Source of the DNA: CAYXGZ01 sp964464755
GTDB lineage: Bacteria; Planctomycetota; MHYJ01; JACPRB01
Direction of reading: 5' to 3'
NCBI GenBank assembly: GCA_964464755.1
Contig: CAYXGZ010000049.1
Coordinates: forward strand, 1 to 25,581
Length of the DNA: 25,581 nucleotides
The notes under the pieces are model-generated. The model was not told the DNA's origin. It made no database searches and was given only the letters and a program-made list of their open reading frames with translations. The position numbers and the translations under genes are program-made. Shown here one piece after another: positions 14,527 to 22,624 of the stretch (position 1 is its first letter; every line of letters begins with the position of its first letter).

Positions 14527-14554
14527 ATTGTAGCGCGCCCGGGATTGCGGGCAA
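14527..14554 (-). promoter_or_regulatory. sigma-70 promoter TTGCCC-N16-TACAAT, leaderless
   Basis: On the minus strand TTGCCC (14554-14549) and TACAAT (14532-14527) are 16 bp apart. The -10 ends 8 bp before the ATG at 14518. It should drive the epimerase and redoxin genes. Confidence 0.6.
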
Positions 14555-14594
14555 GGGGCCGCCCCGCGCGGCCGTCTGGTAGGATGGGAGGCCC

Positions 14595-14969
14595 ATGTCG
14601 TTCCGCAGCGCCGACACCGCGACCTCGATCACCACGGCCGTCTGCTGGACCGGCCTCGGGGTGCTCGCCTTCCTCCTCGCCTGGCAGGTTCCCCCCGGGC
14701 AGCTCTCCTGGTGGATGCGCCTCGTCGCGGGGCTGCTGGGCGGCCTCGTCTGCCTGGGCTACGGGATCGAGGCCCTGTCGCAGGAGCTGACGATCCGCCG
14801 CTGGGCGATCAGCCAGCTCGTCTTCACGACGGTGGGCGTCGTGTTCCTCTGGGCGGGGATCTTCGACTCGCAGCCGCTCGGCTTCGCGCGGGTCGTCTGC
14901 CTGGTGGGGGCGGCGCTCTTCCTGCTCGGCGCGCTGTTCAGCGCGGCGGCGGCGAAGGAGCTCTTCTAG
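14595..14969 (+). CDS. small membrane protein, about four transmembrane helices
   Basis: A 124-residue hydrophobic protein that I do not recognise. Helices fall at about 15-32, 40-60, 72-90 and 98-118, separated by short loops with few charges. There are no catalytic motifs. The start ATG has GGAGG only 3 nt upstream, and a TAGGAT ends 9 bp before it, so either a leadered or a leaderless start is possible. It is divergent from the epimerase and convergent with the APC permease, with which it shares CTAG as overlapping stop codons. Confidence 0.7.
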   Translation: MSFRSADTATSITTAVCWTGLGVLAFLLAWQVPPGQLSWWMRLVAGLLGGLVCLGYGIEALSQELTIRRWAISQLVFTTVGVVFLWAGIFDSQPLGFARVVCLVGAALFLLGALFSAAAAKELF

Positions 14970-16921
14970 GTCCTCGCGACGGCGCGGACCGGCAGGATCA
15001 CCAGCGGGAGCCCGGCGAACTGCAGCCGGCGCTGGATCTCGAACGCCACCTGGGAGTGCAGCATCCGCGTCCAGATCGACTCGTCCTTGAAGGCGAGCTG
15101 GCCTCCGAACGCGACGCACTGGTTGTAGTCCTGGGCGATCTTGCGACAGATCTCCACGACCTCGTCGACGGGGTCGGTGCCCATGGCCATGCGGTAGCCC
15201 GCGGCGAAGCCCGCGCGCTGGGCGAAGGAGACGTACTTCTTGAGCGCCTCCTCGGTGCCCCGGCGGAGGTCCTCGATCTCCTTCTCGCCGCGGAGGCGGT
15301 CGTAGTCGACCACGCCGACGGAGACGAAGATCACGTTCTTGAACTGGCCGGGGAACATGCGGTAGACGGTCAGCAGGGCGTGGAGGCCGAGGCCGTTGTA
15401 GCCGCTGGCGAGGAGGATGGCCGTGGGGGCGGAGGAGTCGAGCTCCCGGGGCGAGGAGGGAGGCGGGCCCGGGTCCACGGCGGCCATCTGCTGGTCGAGG
15501 GTGGCGAGCAGGCCGCCGATGCGCCGGTAGTGCCGCTGGATCGTGATCGCCAGGAAGATGAGGGCCGCGATGACGAGGAGGCTGATCCACGCGCCCTCGG
15601 GCAGCTTGATGATGACCGAGGTGACGAGGATGGTCATCGTGAGCAGGAGGCCCCAGGCGTTCAGGGCGATCTTCGCGAGTCGGGCGGGCGCGGCCTTCTC
15701 GCGCACCCAGTGCCAGAGCAGGCCCGCCTGGGTGAGGACGAAGGTGATGAACACGCTGATCGAGTAGAGGACGACGAGGTTCTCGACGACGCCGCGCGTG
15801 ACGAGCACGAAGAAGAGGGCGAGGCCGCCCATCACGAGCACGCCGTTCTGGATGACGAGGCGGTCGGAGAGGCGCGCGAAGGGGCGGGGCACCCAGCCGT
15901 CGACGGCCATCGTGGCGAGGGTGCGCGGGCCGCCGATGAAGCCCGCCTGGGCCGCGACGAACAGCAGGCCGGCCTCGGCGAGGAGCGCCACGGTCACCAG
16001 GGCGCCGCCGGCGCCGCTGGTCCCGGCGATCTTGCGGAAGAGCTGCGCGTTCAGCGAGAGGTTGGGGTCCTTGTGGACGCCGTAGAGGTGGTAGGCGATC
16101 AGCAGGCCCGCGGCCGTGAAGGCCAGGGAGATCGCCATGTAGAGCATGGTCCGGCGGGCCGTCTGGACCTTGGGCTCGCGGAGGATCTGCATCGAGTTCG
16201 AGACGGCCTCGATGCCCGTGAACGTGCCGCCGCCGAGCGCGAAGGCCTTCGTGAGGATCCAGAGCAGGGGCAGGATCCCGGAGAGGGCGACGTCGCTGCG
16301 GATCTCCTGGACGCTGGCCTTCACGTCGGCCACGAAGAGCCCGGGCTGGCCGAACCAGCCCCAGAGGATGAGCACGAGGTGCGTGATCACGAACATCAGG
16401 AAGACCGGCAGGAGGACCTTGATCGACTCCTTGACGCCGCGGAGGTTGATCGAGATCAGCAGGAGCACGGCCGCCAGCACCGAGGGCAGGAGCCAGTACT
16501 CGGGGATGAGGCCGGGGGAGATCGAGAGCAGGGCCTTCACGCCGGCCGCGCAGGAGATCGCGACCGTCAGGACGTAGTCGACGATCAGCGAGACGCCGGA
16601 GAGGACGCCCGCGCCGCGGCCCAGGAGCTTCGTGGCGACGAGGTAGCCGCCGCCGCCGCCCGGGAAGAGGTCGACGACCTGCGAGTAGCTCGCGGTGATC
16701 GAGAAGACGGTCACGGCCACGAGGGCCGCCAGGGGCCAGACCAGGTGCCGGTGGACCCCCATCGCCTCGAAGGCCTCCTCGGGGCCGTAGCAGGAGGACG
16801 AGAGGCCGTCGGCCCCGAGCCCGACCCAGGCGAAGAACGCGATGAGCGTGAGCTGGTGGAGGACGCGGGGGTCGGTGGGGTTCTTCCGCTCGCCGAACAG
16901 GAACCTGAGGAGGGACCGCAT
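14966..16921 (-). CDS. APC superfamily permease (KimA-like) with cytoplasmic C-terminal domain
   Basis: A 651-residue inner-membrane transporter. About twelve helices occupy residues 20-490. Family features are the early 'AWVGLGADGLSSSCYGPEEAF', a glycine-rich 'LFPGGGGGYLVATKLLG' and 'GGGTFTGIEAVSNSM', as in amino-acid/polyamine permeases and the KimA group of K+ importers. Residues 500-651 form a soluble domain with an alpha/beta look (TAILLASGYNGLGLHALL, NVIFVSVGVVDYD, FAGLPLVILPVR), perhaps regulatory as in KimA. The substrate is uncertain; K+ is a guess from similarity. The ATG lies 12 bp after a strong TATAAT promoter. Confidence 0.82.
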   Translation of the reverse strand: MRSLLRFLFGERKNPTDPRVLHQLTLIAFFAWVGLGADGLSSSCYGPEEAFEAMGVHRHLVWPLAALVAVTVFSITASYSQVVDLFPGGGGGYLVATKLLGRGAGVLSGVSLIVDYVLTVAISCAAGVKALLSISPGLIPEYWLLPSVLAAVLLLISINLRGVKESIKVLLPVFLMFVITHLVLILWGWFGQPGLFVADVKASVQEIRSDVALSGILPLLWILTKAFALGGGTFTGIEAVSNSMQILREPKVQTARRTMLYMAISLAFTAAGLLIAYHLYGVHKDPNLSLNAQLFRKIAGTSGAGGALVTVALLAEAGLLFVAAQAGFIGGPRTLATMAVDGWVPRPFARLSDRLVIQNGVLVMGGLALFFVLVTRGVVENLVVLYSISVFITFVLTQAGLLWHWVREKAAPARLAKIALNAWGLLLTMTILVTSVIIKLPEGAWISLLVIAALIFLAITIQRHYRRIGGLLATLDQQMAAVDPGPPPSSPRELDSSAPTAILLASGYNGLGLHALLTVYRMFPGQFKNVIFVSVGVVDYDRLRGEKEIEDLRRGTEEALKKYVSFAQRAGFAAGYRMAMGTDPVDEVVEICRKIAQDYNQCVAFGGQLAFKDESIWTRMLHSQVAFEIQRRLQFAGLPLVILPVRAVART

Positions 16922-16933
16922 ACGCGGCCGTCG

Positions 16934-16962
16934 ATTATACCCGTCCCGGAGGGGGTATTCAA
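16934..16962 (-). promoter_or_regulatory. sigma-70 promoter TTGAAT-N17-TATAAT of the APC permease
   Basis: On the minus strand TTGAAT (16962-16957), a 17-bp spacer and a perfect TATAAT (16939-16934) form the best consensus promoter in the window. The -10 ends 12 bp before the ATG at 16921, so the leader would be about 5 nt. Confidence 0.75.
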
Positions 16963-16990
16963 ACGGCTGGACGACGGGGGCTCCGGGTGC

Positions 16991-16996
16991 TAAGTT
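16991..16996 (+). promoter_or_regulatory. -10 box TAAGTT of a predicted leaderless promoter
   Basis: TAAGTT ends 8 bp before the ATG at 17005, which has no Shine-Dalgarno. Confidence 0.4.
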
Positions 16997-17004
16997 CCAA
17001 CCCC

Positions 17005-18081
17005 ATGGACGCCATCGTGATCGGGGCGGGACGGATGGGGAGGGCGATCGCCCTCGATCTGAAGCGCTCGGGCTTCGGCGTGCGGGTCGTGGACCAGGAC
17101 CCGGCGGCCGCGGACCGGCTGGCCCGGGACCTCCGCGTGGAGGCCGGGAGGGGGGATGCCGCGAAGCCTGCGACCCTGGCCCCCCTGCTCGCGGGGGCGG
17201 ACGTCGCGGTCTCGGCGGTTCCGTATTTCCTGAACTACGGGCTCGCGCGCGAGGCGGTGCGGGCCGGGACGCACTTCGTGGACCTCGGCGGCAACGACGC
17301 GGTCGTGAAGCGGGAGCTGGGGCTCGACGCCGCGGCCCGCCGGCGCGGGGTCTGCGTCGTGCCCGACGCGGGCCTGGCGCCGGGCATGGTGAGCTTCCTC
17401 GCCGCCTGGGGGGTCTCGCGCTTCACGCGGGCCGACCGGGTGCGCATCCGGGTCGGCGGGCTGCCGCAGCGCCCCGTGCCGCCGCTCAACTACCAGCTGG
17501 TGTTCTCCACCGAGGGCCTCGTCAACGAGTACTCGGGGTGGTGCCGCGTGCTCAAGGGCGGACGCCTCTCGCGCGCCCGCGCGCTGACCGGCGTCGAGGA
17601 GCTCGACTTCCCGGGGATCGGCCGGCTCGAGGCCTTCCACACCTCGGGCGGGGCCTCGACGCTGCCGCTCTCGTACCGCGGGAAGGTGGGGGAGCTCGAG
17701 TACAAGACGCTGCGCTACCCGGGCCACGCGGCGGCCGTGCGGGAGCTCTTCGCGCGCCTGGGCCGCGAGGGGACGAAGCGCCACCTCGACCGGACGGTCC
17801 CGCGCGAGGGCCGCGAGATGGTGCTGGTGCTCGTCGAGGTCGAGGGCCGGCGCGCCGGGCGGAACGCGGCGTGGAGGCTCTCGCTCGTCGACCGGGGCCG
17901 CGCGGGGCTCTCCTCGATGATGCGCACGACCGGGTTCTCGGCGTCCATCGTCGCGCAGCTCGTCGCCCGCGGGAAGGCGAAGCGCGCCGGGGCCCTGCTC
18001 CAGGAGCGGGACTTCGATCCGGCGGACTACGTGCGGGAGCTCCGGAAGCGGGACTTCGACCTCCGGGTGTCGTCCCGCTAG
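17005..18081 (+). CDS. saccharopine dehydrogenase-like oxidoreductase (lysine 6-dehydrogenase-like)
   Basis: A 358-residue NAD(P)-dependent enzyme. The Rossmann motif is IVIGAGRMGRAIA (4-16). It is followed by 'GADVAVSAVPYFLNYGLAREAVRAGTHFVDLGGND' (about 68-102) and 'VVPDAGLAPGMVSFLAA', which are typical of the saccharopine dehydrogenase / lysine 6-dehydrogenase group. The second half holds the substrate domain with 'PPLNYQLVFSTEGLVNEYS' and 'TSGGASTLPLSY'. The reaction is oxidation or reduction of an amino-acid-derived imine; the substrate is not certain. The ATG is set by the TAAGTT box 8 bp upstream. The stop shares CTAG with the converging CNNM-EIIA gene. Confidence 0.85.
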   Translation: MDAIVIGAGRMGRAIALDLKRSGFGVRVVDQDPAAADRLARDLRVEAGRGDAAKPATLAPLLAGADVAVSAVPYFLNYGLAREAVRAGTHFVDLGGNDAVVKRELGLDAAARRRGVCVVPDAGLAPGMVSFLAAWGVSRFTRADRVRIRVGGLPQRPVPPLNYQLVFSTEGLVNEYSGWCRVLKGGRLSRARALTGVEELDFPGIGRLEAFHTSGGASTLPLSYRGKVGELEYKTLRYPGHAAAVRELFARLGREGTKRHLDRTVPREGREMVLVLVEVEGRRAGRNAAWRLSLVDRGRAGLSSMMRTTGFSASIVAQLVARGKAKRAGALLQERDFDPADYVRELRKRDFDLRVSSR

Positions 18082-19595
18082 GCCGGCAGGCTCCGGTCGC
18101 TCGCCTTCAGCACGTCCACCACGTCGCCCACGCCCTTCGCCTGCCGCAGCCGCTCGCGGAGGTAGTCGCTCGAGAGCAGGGTGCTGATCTTCCCGAGGAT
18201 GTGGACGTGGATGCCCTCGTCGTGCGAGGGCGTGAGGATCAGGAAGATGAGGTGGGCGGGCTTCCCGTCGAGCGACCTCCAGTCCAGGCCGTCCGGGCTC
18301 AGGCCGATGGCGGCGGTGGGCCGCGAGAGCCCCGGCACGCGGCCGTGGGGGATCGCGATGCCCTCGCCGAGGCCCGTCGAGGCCAGGGCCTCGCGCTTGA
18401 GGATCCCCGCGACCACGCCGTCCACGTCGAGCTCCGGCCGGCTCGTCCGCAGCGCCTGGACCAGCGTCCGGACCGCGCCCTCCTTCGGCCCCGGGGGCAG
18501 GTCGAGCACGATGCCGCCCGCGGGGACGAGGTCCTCGAGCCGGACCTCGGTGGTCTGCTCGAACTCGTCGCGCACGGTCCCGATGAGCTCCTCGACGACG
18601 TCCTCGAGGGAGACGAGCCCGAGGAAGGCCCCCCGGGCGTCCTCGACCATGGCGAGGTGGCTGCGGTTCCGGTGGAAGTGCTGGAGCAGCTCCTCGAGGG
18701 AGAGCTCCGCGCGCACGTGCTGGACGCTGCGGGCGATCTTGCGCAGGTCCACGGCCGCCCCCTTGGCCATCTCGATGGCGAGGTCCTTGATGTGGACGAT
18801 GAAGTCGTAGCGCTTCGACTCGGGCCGGGCCAGCGGGTACCGCGAGTGGTGGGTGCTCCGGACCTTGGCGAGGTTGTCCTCCCAGGGCGCGGTGGCGTCC
18901 AGCGTGACGACCTTGGACGCGGGGATCATCACGTCGGCGACCTTCAGCGTCCCGAAGTCGAGCACGTTCTCCATCATCAGGAGGCGGTTGAGCGTGAAGG
19001 AGCCCTTCTCGTGGGAGGCGCCGAGGATCATCCGCAGCTCCTCCTCGGAGTGCGCGGACTCGGTCTCCGAGGCCCGGCCCACCCGCAGCAGGGCGAGGAC
19101 CGCGTTGCTGGAGGTGTTGAGGATCCACATCAGCGGGAAGAAGCCGTGGTGGAACGCGAGCAGCGGCCGGGCGCACCAGAGGGCGGCCGCCTCGGCGCGG
19201 CGGATCGAGATCGACTTCGGCACCAGCTCGCCGAGCACCGTGTGGGCGAGCGTCACGAACGTGAAGGCGATCGTGAAGGAGACCGAGTGGAGCAGGGCGG
19301 CGCTGCGGATCCCCGCCCAGCCGAGGGCCGGCTCGACGAGGCGCGCGAAGGCCGGTTCGCCCACCCAGCCCAGGCCGAGGCTCGCGACCGTGATGCCGAG
19401 CTGGCAGGTGGACAGGTAGGCGTCGAGCTCGCCCGTGATGCGGACGACCAGGGCCGCGCGGCGGTCGCCCTTGGAGGCGAGGTCCCGCATCCGGGTCGCC
19501 CGCACCTTGACGATGGCGAACTCGGCGAGGACGAAGAAGGCGTTCAGCAGGACGAGGAACGCCGCGACGCCGACGTAGAGGACCTGCAGCGCCAT
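18078..19595 (-). CDS. CNNM/CorC-type membrane protein fused to a PTS EIIA-like domain
   Basis: A 505-residue protein with an unusual order. Residues 1-185 are the CNNM (DUF21) membrane domain with about four helices and the 'LGELVPKSISIRRAE' signature (121-135). Residues 215-345 are a CBS pair (VADVMIPASKVVTLD ... HLAMVEDARGAFLGLVSLEDVVEELIG). In place of the usual CorC_HlyC domain, residues 362-500 match EIIA of the nitrogen/fructose PTS, with the active histidine at H417 in 'GEGIAIPHGR'. CNNM proteins handle Mg2+ or other divalent ions, and the EIIA part suggests phosphorylation control. The ATG overlaps the stop of the 89-residue gene by one base (TGATG). Confidence 0.85.
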   Translation of the reverse strand: MALQVLYVGVAAFLVLLNAFFVLAEFAIVKVRATRMRDLASKGDRRAALVVRITGELDAYLSTCQLGITVASLGLGWVGEPAFARLVEPALGWAGIRSAALLHSVSFTIAFTFVTLAHTVLGELVPKSISIRRAEAAALWCARPLLAFHHGFFPLMWILNTSSNAVLALLRVGRASETESAHSEEELRMILGASHEKGSFTLNRLLMMENVLDFGTLKVADVMIPASKVVTLDATAPWEDNLAKVRSTHHSRYPLARPESKRYDFIVHIKDLAIEMAKGAAVDLRKIARSVQHVRAELSLEELLQHFHRNRSHLAMVEDARGAFLGLVSLEDVVEELIGTVRDEFEQTTEVRLEDLVPAGGIVLDLPPGPKEGAVRTLVQALRTSRPELDVDGVVAGILKREALASTGLGEGIAIPHGRVPGLSRPTAAIGLSPDGLDWRSLDGKPAHLIFLILTPSHDEGIHVHILGKISTLLSSDYLRERLRQAKGVGDVVDVLKASDRSLPA

Positions 19596-19864
19596 CAGTC
19601 GCGGCTCGCGATCCGGATCATGGCCAGGCCCGCGACGACCGCGGCGACGGCGATCATCCCCGCGGCGATCCAGGGCCCGCAGCCGAGCGCCACGTCGTCC
19701 GTGATGCTGATGAACCCGCCGCGCTTGAGGACGAGGCTGAACCAGGGCTGGACGACGTTCGACACCGTCGAGCGGATCATCTCGTAGACGCCCATGCCGA
19801 GGACCACGCCGCCGCCGATGGCGAAGGCGGGGTTCTTCACGATGGACTTCGGGTCGAACGCCAT
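19595..19864 (-). CDS. small membrane protein, 89 aa
   Basis: I do not recognise this protein. Two hydrophobic stretches (about 13-27 and 63-84) flank a loop with 'SVLKRGGFISITDD'-like content. The start ATG has a strong AGGAGG 6 nt upstream, in contrast to the leaderless neighbours, as expected for an internal operon gene. It ends one base into the CNNM-EIIA start, so the two are probably translated together and it may be an accessory subunit. Confidence 0.7.
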   Translation of the reverse strand: MAFDPKSIVKNPAFAIGGGVVLGMGVYEMIRSTVSNVVQPWFSLVLKRGGFISITDDVALGCGPWIAAGMIAVAAVVAGLAMIRIASRD

Positions 19865-19921
19865 GAGTCCTCCTACATCCCCGGCGCCGCAACCGCGGCC
19901 ACGGGGATCATCAGGCCGAGC

Positions 19922-21583
19922 CTAGTCGACGGCCAGGATCCACTGGTCGCCGGAGAGTTTCCAGTCGACGGTGAAGCGCCGCTCGAGGTCCTTGTCGTCG
20001 AGCGTCAGCCGCGCGAGGCAGGCCGCCTTCGCCCGCCCCTGGGCCAGGTCCAGCGACGGGCGGTCGTCCGCCAGGTCGACCGAGCGCACGCGCAGCTCGC
20101 CGGCCAGCGACTCCTTCGTCCACTTCGCCAGCAGCGCCGGCAGGAAGGCCTCGCGGTCCGCGTAGCGGGGCGCGACGTCCGGGGGGAGCAGCTGCCGCAG
20201 GTCGGCGACGATGCGGTAGCGCAGCGCGTCGGAGAGCACCAGGGTGCGGCGCCGCAGTTCCTCGCGGGCGATGCCCTGGAGGGCGCGGTCGATCTCGGCG
20301 AGCCGCTCGGGCGACGGGTTCCGCTCGCGCAGCGCGCGGAGCTCGCGCAGGCAGGTGGCGTGGGGCGCGTCCTTGGCGAGGTACTTCTGCAGCCACGAGG
20401 CCGCGGCGAGCTTGTCCTCGATCGCGTCGGCCCGCTCCGTCGCGGTGCGGGCGTGGTCGGAGTTCGTGTAGCGGGACTGGATGTCCCGGTATAGCCGCAC
20501 GGCCTCGCGGAGCCGGGCGGGGTCGGTCCCCGCCTCCTCCTCCGCCAGGATCGCGGCCGCGAGGTCGCGCTTGGCCGACGAGACGACGAGCAGGACGAGC
20601 ACCACGACCATGACGACCATGCCGGCGAGCAGCCCCCCGCCCGCGGCGAGGATCCAGCCGGGGCGTTTCGCGGGCTGGGCGGTCGCCACGGGGCCGGTCC
20701 CCCGGGCGCCCTTGATCAGGTCGATCGACGACACGACGTCGTCCATCGTGGCGGGCCGCCCGGACGGGCTCTTCGCCATCATCTTGTCCACGAGCCGCTC
20801 GAGGGCCTCGGGGACCTCGGGGTTGATCTTCCTCAGGGACTCGGGCTTCTCGTTCTCGCGCACGTGCTTCATGAGCACGCTGACGGGGTTGTCGTCGTCG
20901 TACGGCGGCCGCCCCGCGAGCATCGCGTAGAAGGTGGCGCCGAGCGAGTAGAGGTCGCTGCGCGCGTCGGAGCGCTCGCCCATGGCCTGCTCGGGCGAGA
21001 TGTACTGCGGGGTGCCCAGGACGATGCCGCTGGACTGCGTGATCGCGTTGCCCGTCATCGTGCCGGTGATCTCGCGGGCCAGGCCGAAGTCCGTGACGAG
21101 GACCTTTCCCTGCTTGGTGACGACGATGTTCGAGGGCTTCACGTCCCGGTGCACGATGCCCGCGGCGTGCGCGGCCCCGAGGGCCTGGGCGACCTTCTTG
21201 GTGATCGAGAGCGCGTCGGACACGGCGAGCTTGCCCTTCTTGTCGATGAGCTGCCCGAGGTCCATTCCCTCGTAGTACTGCATGACGATGTAGTGCACGT
21301 CGCCGTCGTTGGCCACGTCGAGGACCTGGATGATGTTCGGGTGCTCCAGCTTGGCGGCCGAGCGGGCCTCCCGCTGGAAGCGCCGGACGTACTCGGAATT
21401 CTGGGAGTACTTGCGCGGCAGGACCTTGACGGCGACGGTCTTGTCGAGGGCCTCGTGGTGGGCGAGGTAGACGGTGCCCATGCCGCCCTGCCCGATGATC
21501 TTCTGGAGCCGGCAGCGCCCGAGGAGGGTGCCGACCGGGTAGGGGGCGGTTTCGCCGGAGGGGAGGGGGGCTTCCGTCGTCAC
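19922..21583 (-). CDS. PknB-like transmembrane serine/threonine protein kinase
   Basis: A 553-residue Hanks-type kinase. The catalytic domain spans about 23-290 with G-loop IGQGGMGTVYL (30-40), K53 (VAVKVL), HRDVKPSN (145-152), DFG (165-167) and 'GTPQYISPEQA'. All key residues are present, so it should be active. One transmembrane helix follows (about 309-337). Residues 340-553 are an extracytoplasmic region with a helical, TPR-like start and an unknown alpha/beta end. There are no PASTA repeats. The start is a GTG 8 bp after TATACT without a Shine-Dalgarno. It precedes the 89-residue protein and the CNNM-EIIA gene and may phosphorylate a neighbour, which is inference. Confidence 0.92.
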   Translation of the reverse strand: MTTEAPLPSGETAPYPVGTLLGRCRLQKIIGQGGMGTVYLAHHEALDKTVAVKVLPRKYSQNSEYVRRFQREARSAAKLEHPNIIQVLDVANDGDVHYIVMQYYEGMDLGQLIDKKGKLAVSDALSITKKVAQALGAAHAAGIVHRDVKPSNIVVTKQGKVLVTDFGLAREITGTMTGNAITQSSGIVLGTPQYISPEQAMGERSDARSDLYSLGATFYAMLAGRPPYDDDNPVSVLMKHVRENEKPESLRKINPEVPEALERLVDKMMAKSPSGRPATMDDVVSSIDLIKGARGTGPVATAQPAKRPGWILAAGGGLLAGMVVMVVVLVLLVVSSAKRDLAAAILAEEEAGTDPARLREAVRLYRDIQSRYTNSDHARTATERADAIEDKLAAASWLQKYLAKDAPHATCLRELRALRERNPSPERLAEIDRALQGIAREELRRRTLVLSDALRYRIVADLRQLLPPDVAPRYADREAFLPALLAKWTKESLAGELRVRSVDLADDRPSLDLAQGRAKAACLARLTLDDKDLERRFTVDWKLSGDQWILAVD

Positions 21584-21591
21584 GGGGGCCC

Positions 21592-21597
21592 AGTATA
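21592..21597 (-). promoter_or_regulatory. -10 box TATACT of a predicted leaderless promoter
   Basis: On the minus strand TATACT ends 8 bp before the GTG at 21583. A weak TTCCCC lies 17 bp further upstream. It would drive the kinase, the 89-residue protein and the CNNM-EIIA gene. Confidence 0.55.
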
Positions 21598-21625
21598 CCG
21601 GCGGCCGACGGGACGGGGAAGGAGC

Positions 21626-22615
21626 CTACGCGGGGGCGACCTCGGGGACCTGCTCGAGGATCTTCGCGAGGATCGTGTCCGACCGGACGCCCTCGGCCTC
21701 CGCCTCGAAGTTCAGGATGAGGCGGTGGCGCAGGGCGGGCAGCGCGGCCTCGCGCAGGTCGGAGAACGCGACGTTGTAGCGGCCCTTCATGAGGGCGAGG
21801 ATCTTGCCGGCCAGCACGAGGGCCTGCACGCCGCGGGGGCTGGAGCCGTAGCGGACGTACTTGCGGGCGATCTCGGTGCCGCCCGCGTCGGGGTGCGTGG
21901 CCAGCACGAGGCGGGCCGCGAACTCCTTCACGTGGGCCGCGGCGGGGACCTCGCGGACGAGCTCCCGCATCCGCAGGATGTCGGCGCCGGAGAGGACCGG
22001 CTGGATCTCCGGGGCCGCCTGCCCCGTCGTGCGCTCGACGACCTCGAGCAGCCCGGCGAGGTCGGGCGCCTTGACCTGGATCTTGAAGAAGAAGCGGTCC
22101 ACCTGCGCCTCGGGCAGCGGGTAGGTCCCCTCCATCTCGATGGGGTTCTGCGTCGCCAGCACGAAGAACGGCTCCTCGAGGGGGTGCCGCTTCCCGCCGA
22201 CGGTGACGGTCTTCTCCTGCATCGCCTCGAGCAGCGCGGACTGGGTCTTCGGCGTCGCCCGGTTGATCTCGTCGGCGAGCACGAGGTTGCCGAAGATCGG
22301 CCCCGGCTGGAACTCGAACGACTTCCGGCCCGCGGCGTCCTCGACGACGATGTTCGTGCCGAGGATGTCGGCGGGCATCAGGTCGGGCGTGAACTGGATC
22401 CGCGAGAAGCGGAGGTTCAGGCAGCGGCTGATCGTCTTGACGAGGAGGGTCTTGCCGAGGCCGGGCACGCCCTCGAGCAGCGCGTGGCCGCCGGCGAGGA
22501 TCGCGATCATCGCCTGGGTGACGACCTCGTCGTGGCCGACGACGACCTTGGCGATCTCGCGGCGGAGGCGGTCGACGCCCTCGCGGAACTCCCGGGCCTG
22601 CTCCTCGGCGCTCAT
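21626..22615 (-). CDS. MoxR-family AAA+ ATPase
   Basis: A 329-residue MoxR ATPase. Walker A is GVPGLGKT (49-56), Walker B is LVLADE (111-116), and 'NRATPKTQSALLEAMQEKTVTV' and 'FVLATQNPIEMEGTYPLPEAQVDRF' are the diagnostic MoxR stretches. The C-terminal lid has 'YGSSPRGVQALVLAGKILAL'. These ATPases act as chaperones that activate or assemble partners, often with a VWA/DUF58 protein. None follows here: the next gene downstream is the kinase, in a separate transcript. It begins 9 nt after rpoN with an AGGAAG-like ribosome binding site. Confidence 0.93.
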   Translation of the reverse strand: MSAEEQAREFREGVDRLRREIAKVVVGHDEVVTQAMIAILAGGHALLEGVPGLGKTLLVKTISRCLNLRFSRIQFTPDLMPADILGTNIVVEDAAGRKSFEFQPGPIFGNLVLADEINRATPKTQSALLEAMQEKTVTVGGKRHPLEEPFFVLATQNPIEMEGTYPLPEAQVDRFFFKIQVKAPDLAGLLEVVERTTGQAAPEIQPVLSGADILRMRELVREVPAAAHVKEFAARLVLATHPDAGGTEIARKYVRYGSSPRGVQALVLAGKILALMKGRYNVAFSDLREAALPALRHRLILNFEAEAEGVRSDTILAKILEQVPEVAPA

Positions 22616-22624
22616 GGAGGCTTC

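Noticed and set aside
14711..16993. 760-residue plus-strand frame opposite the APC permease
   Set aside because: Its composition is Asp/Glu/His/Arg-rich, and the permease on the other strand has recognisable helices and motifs.
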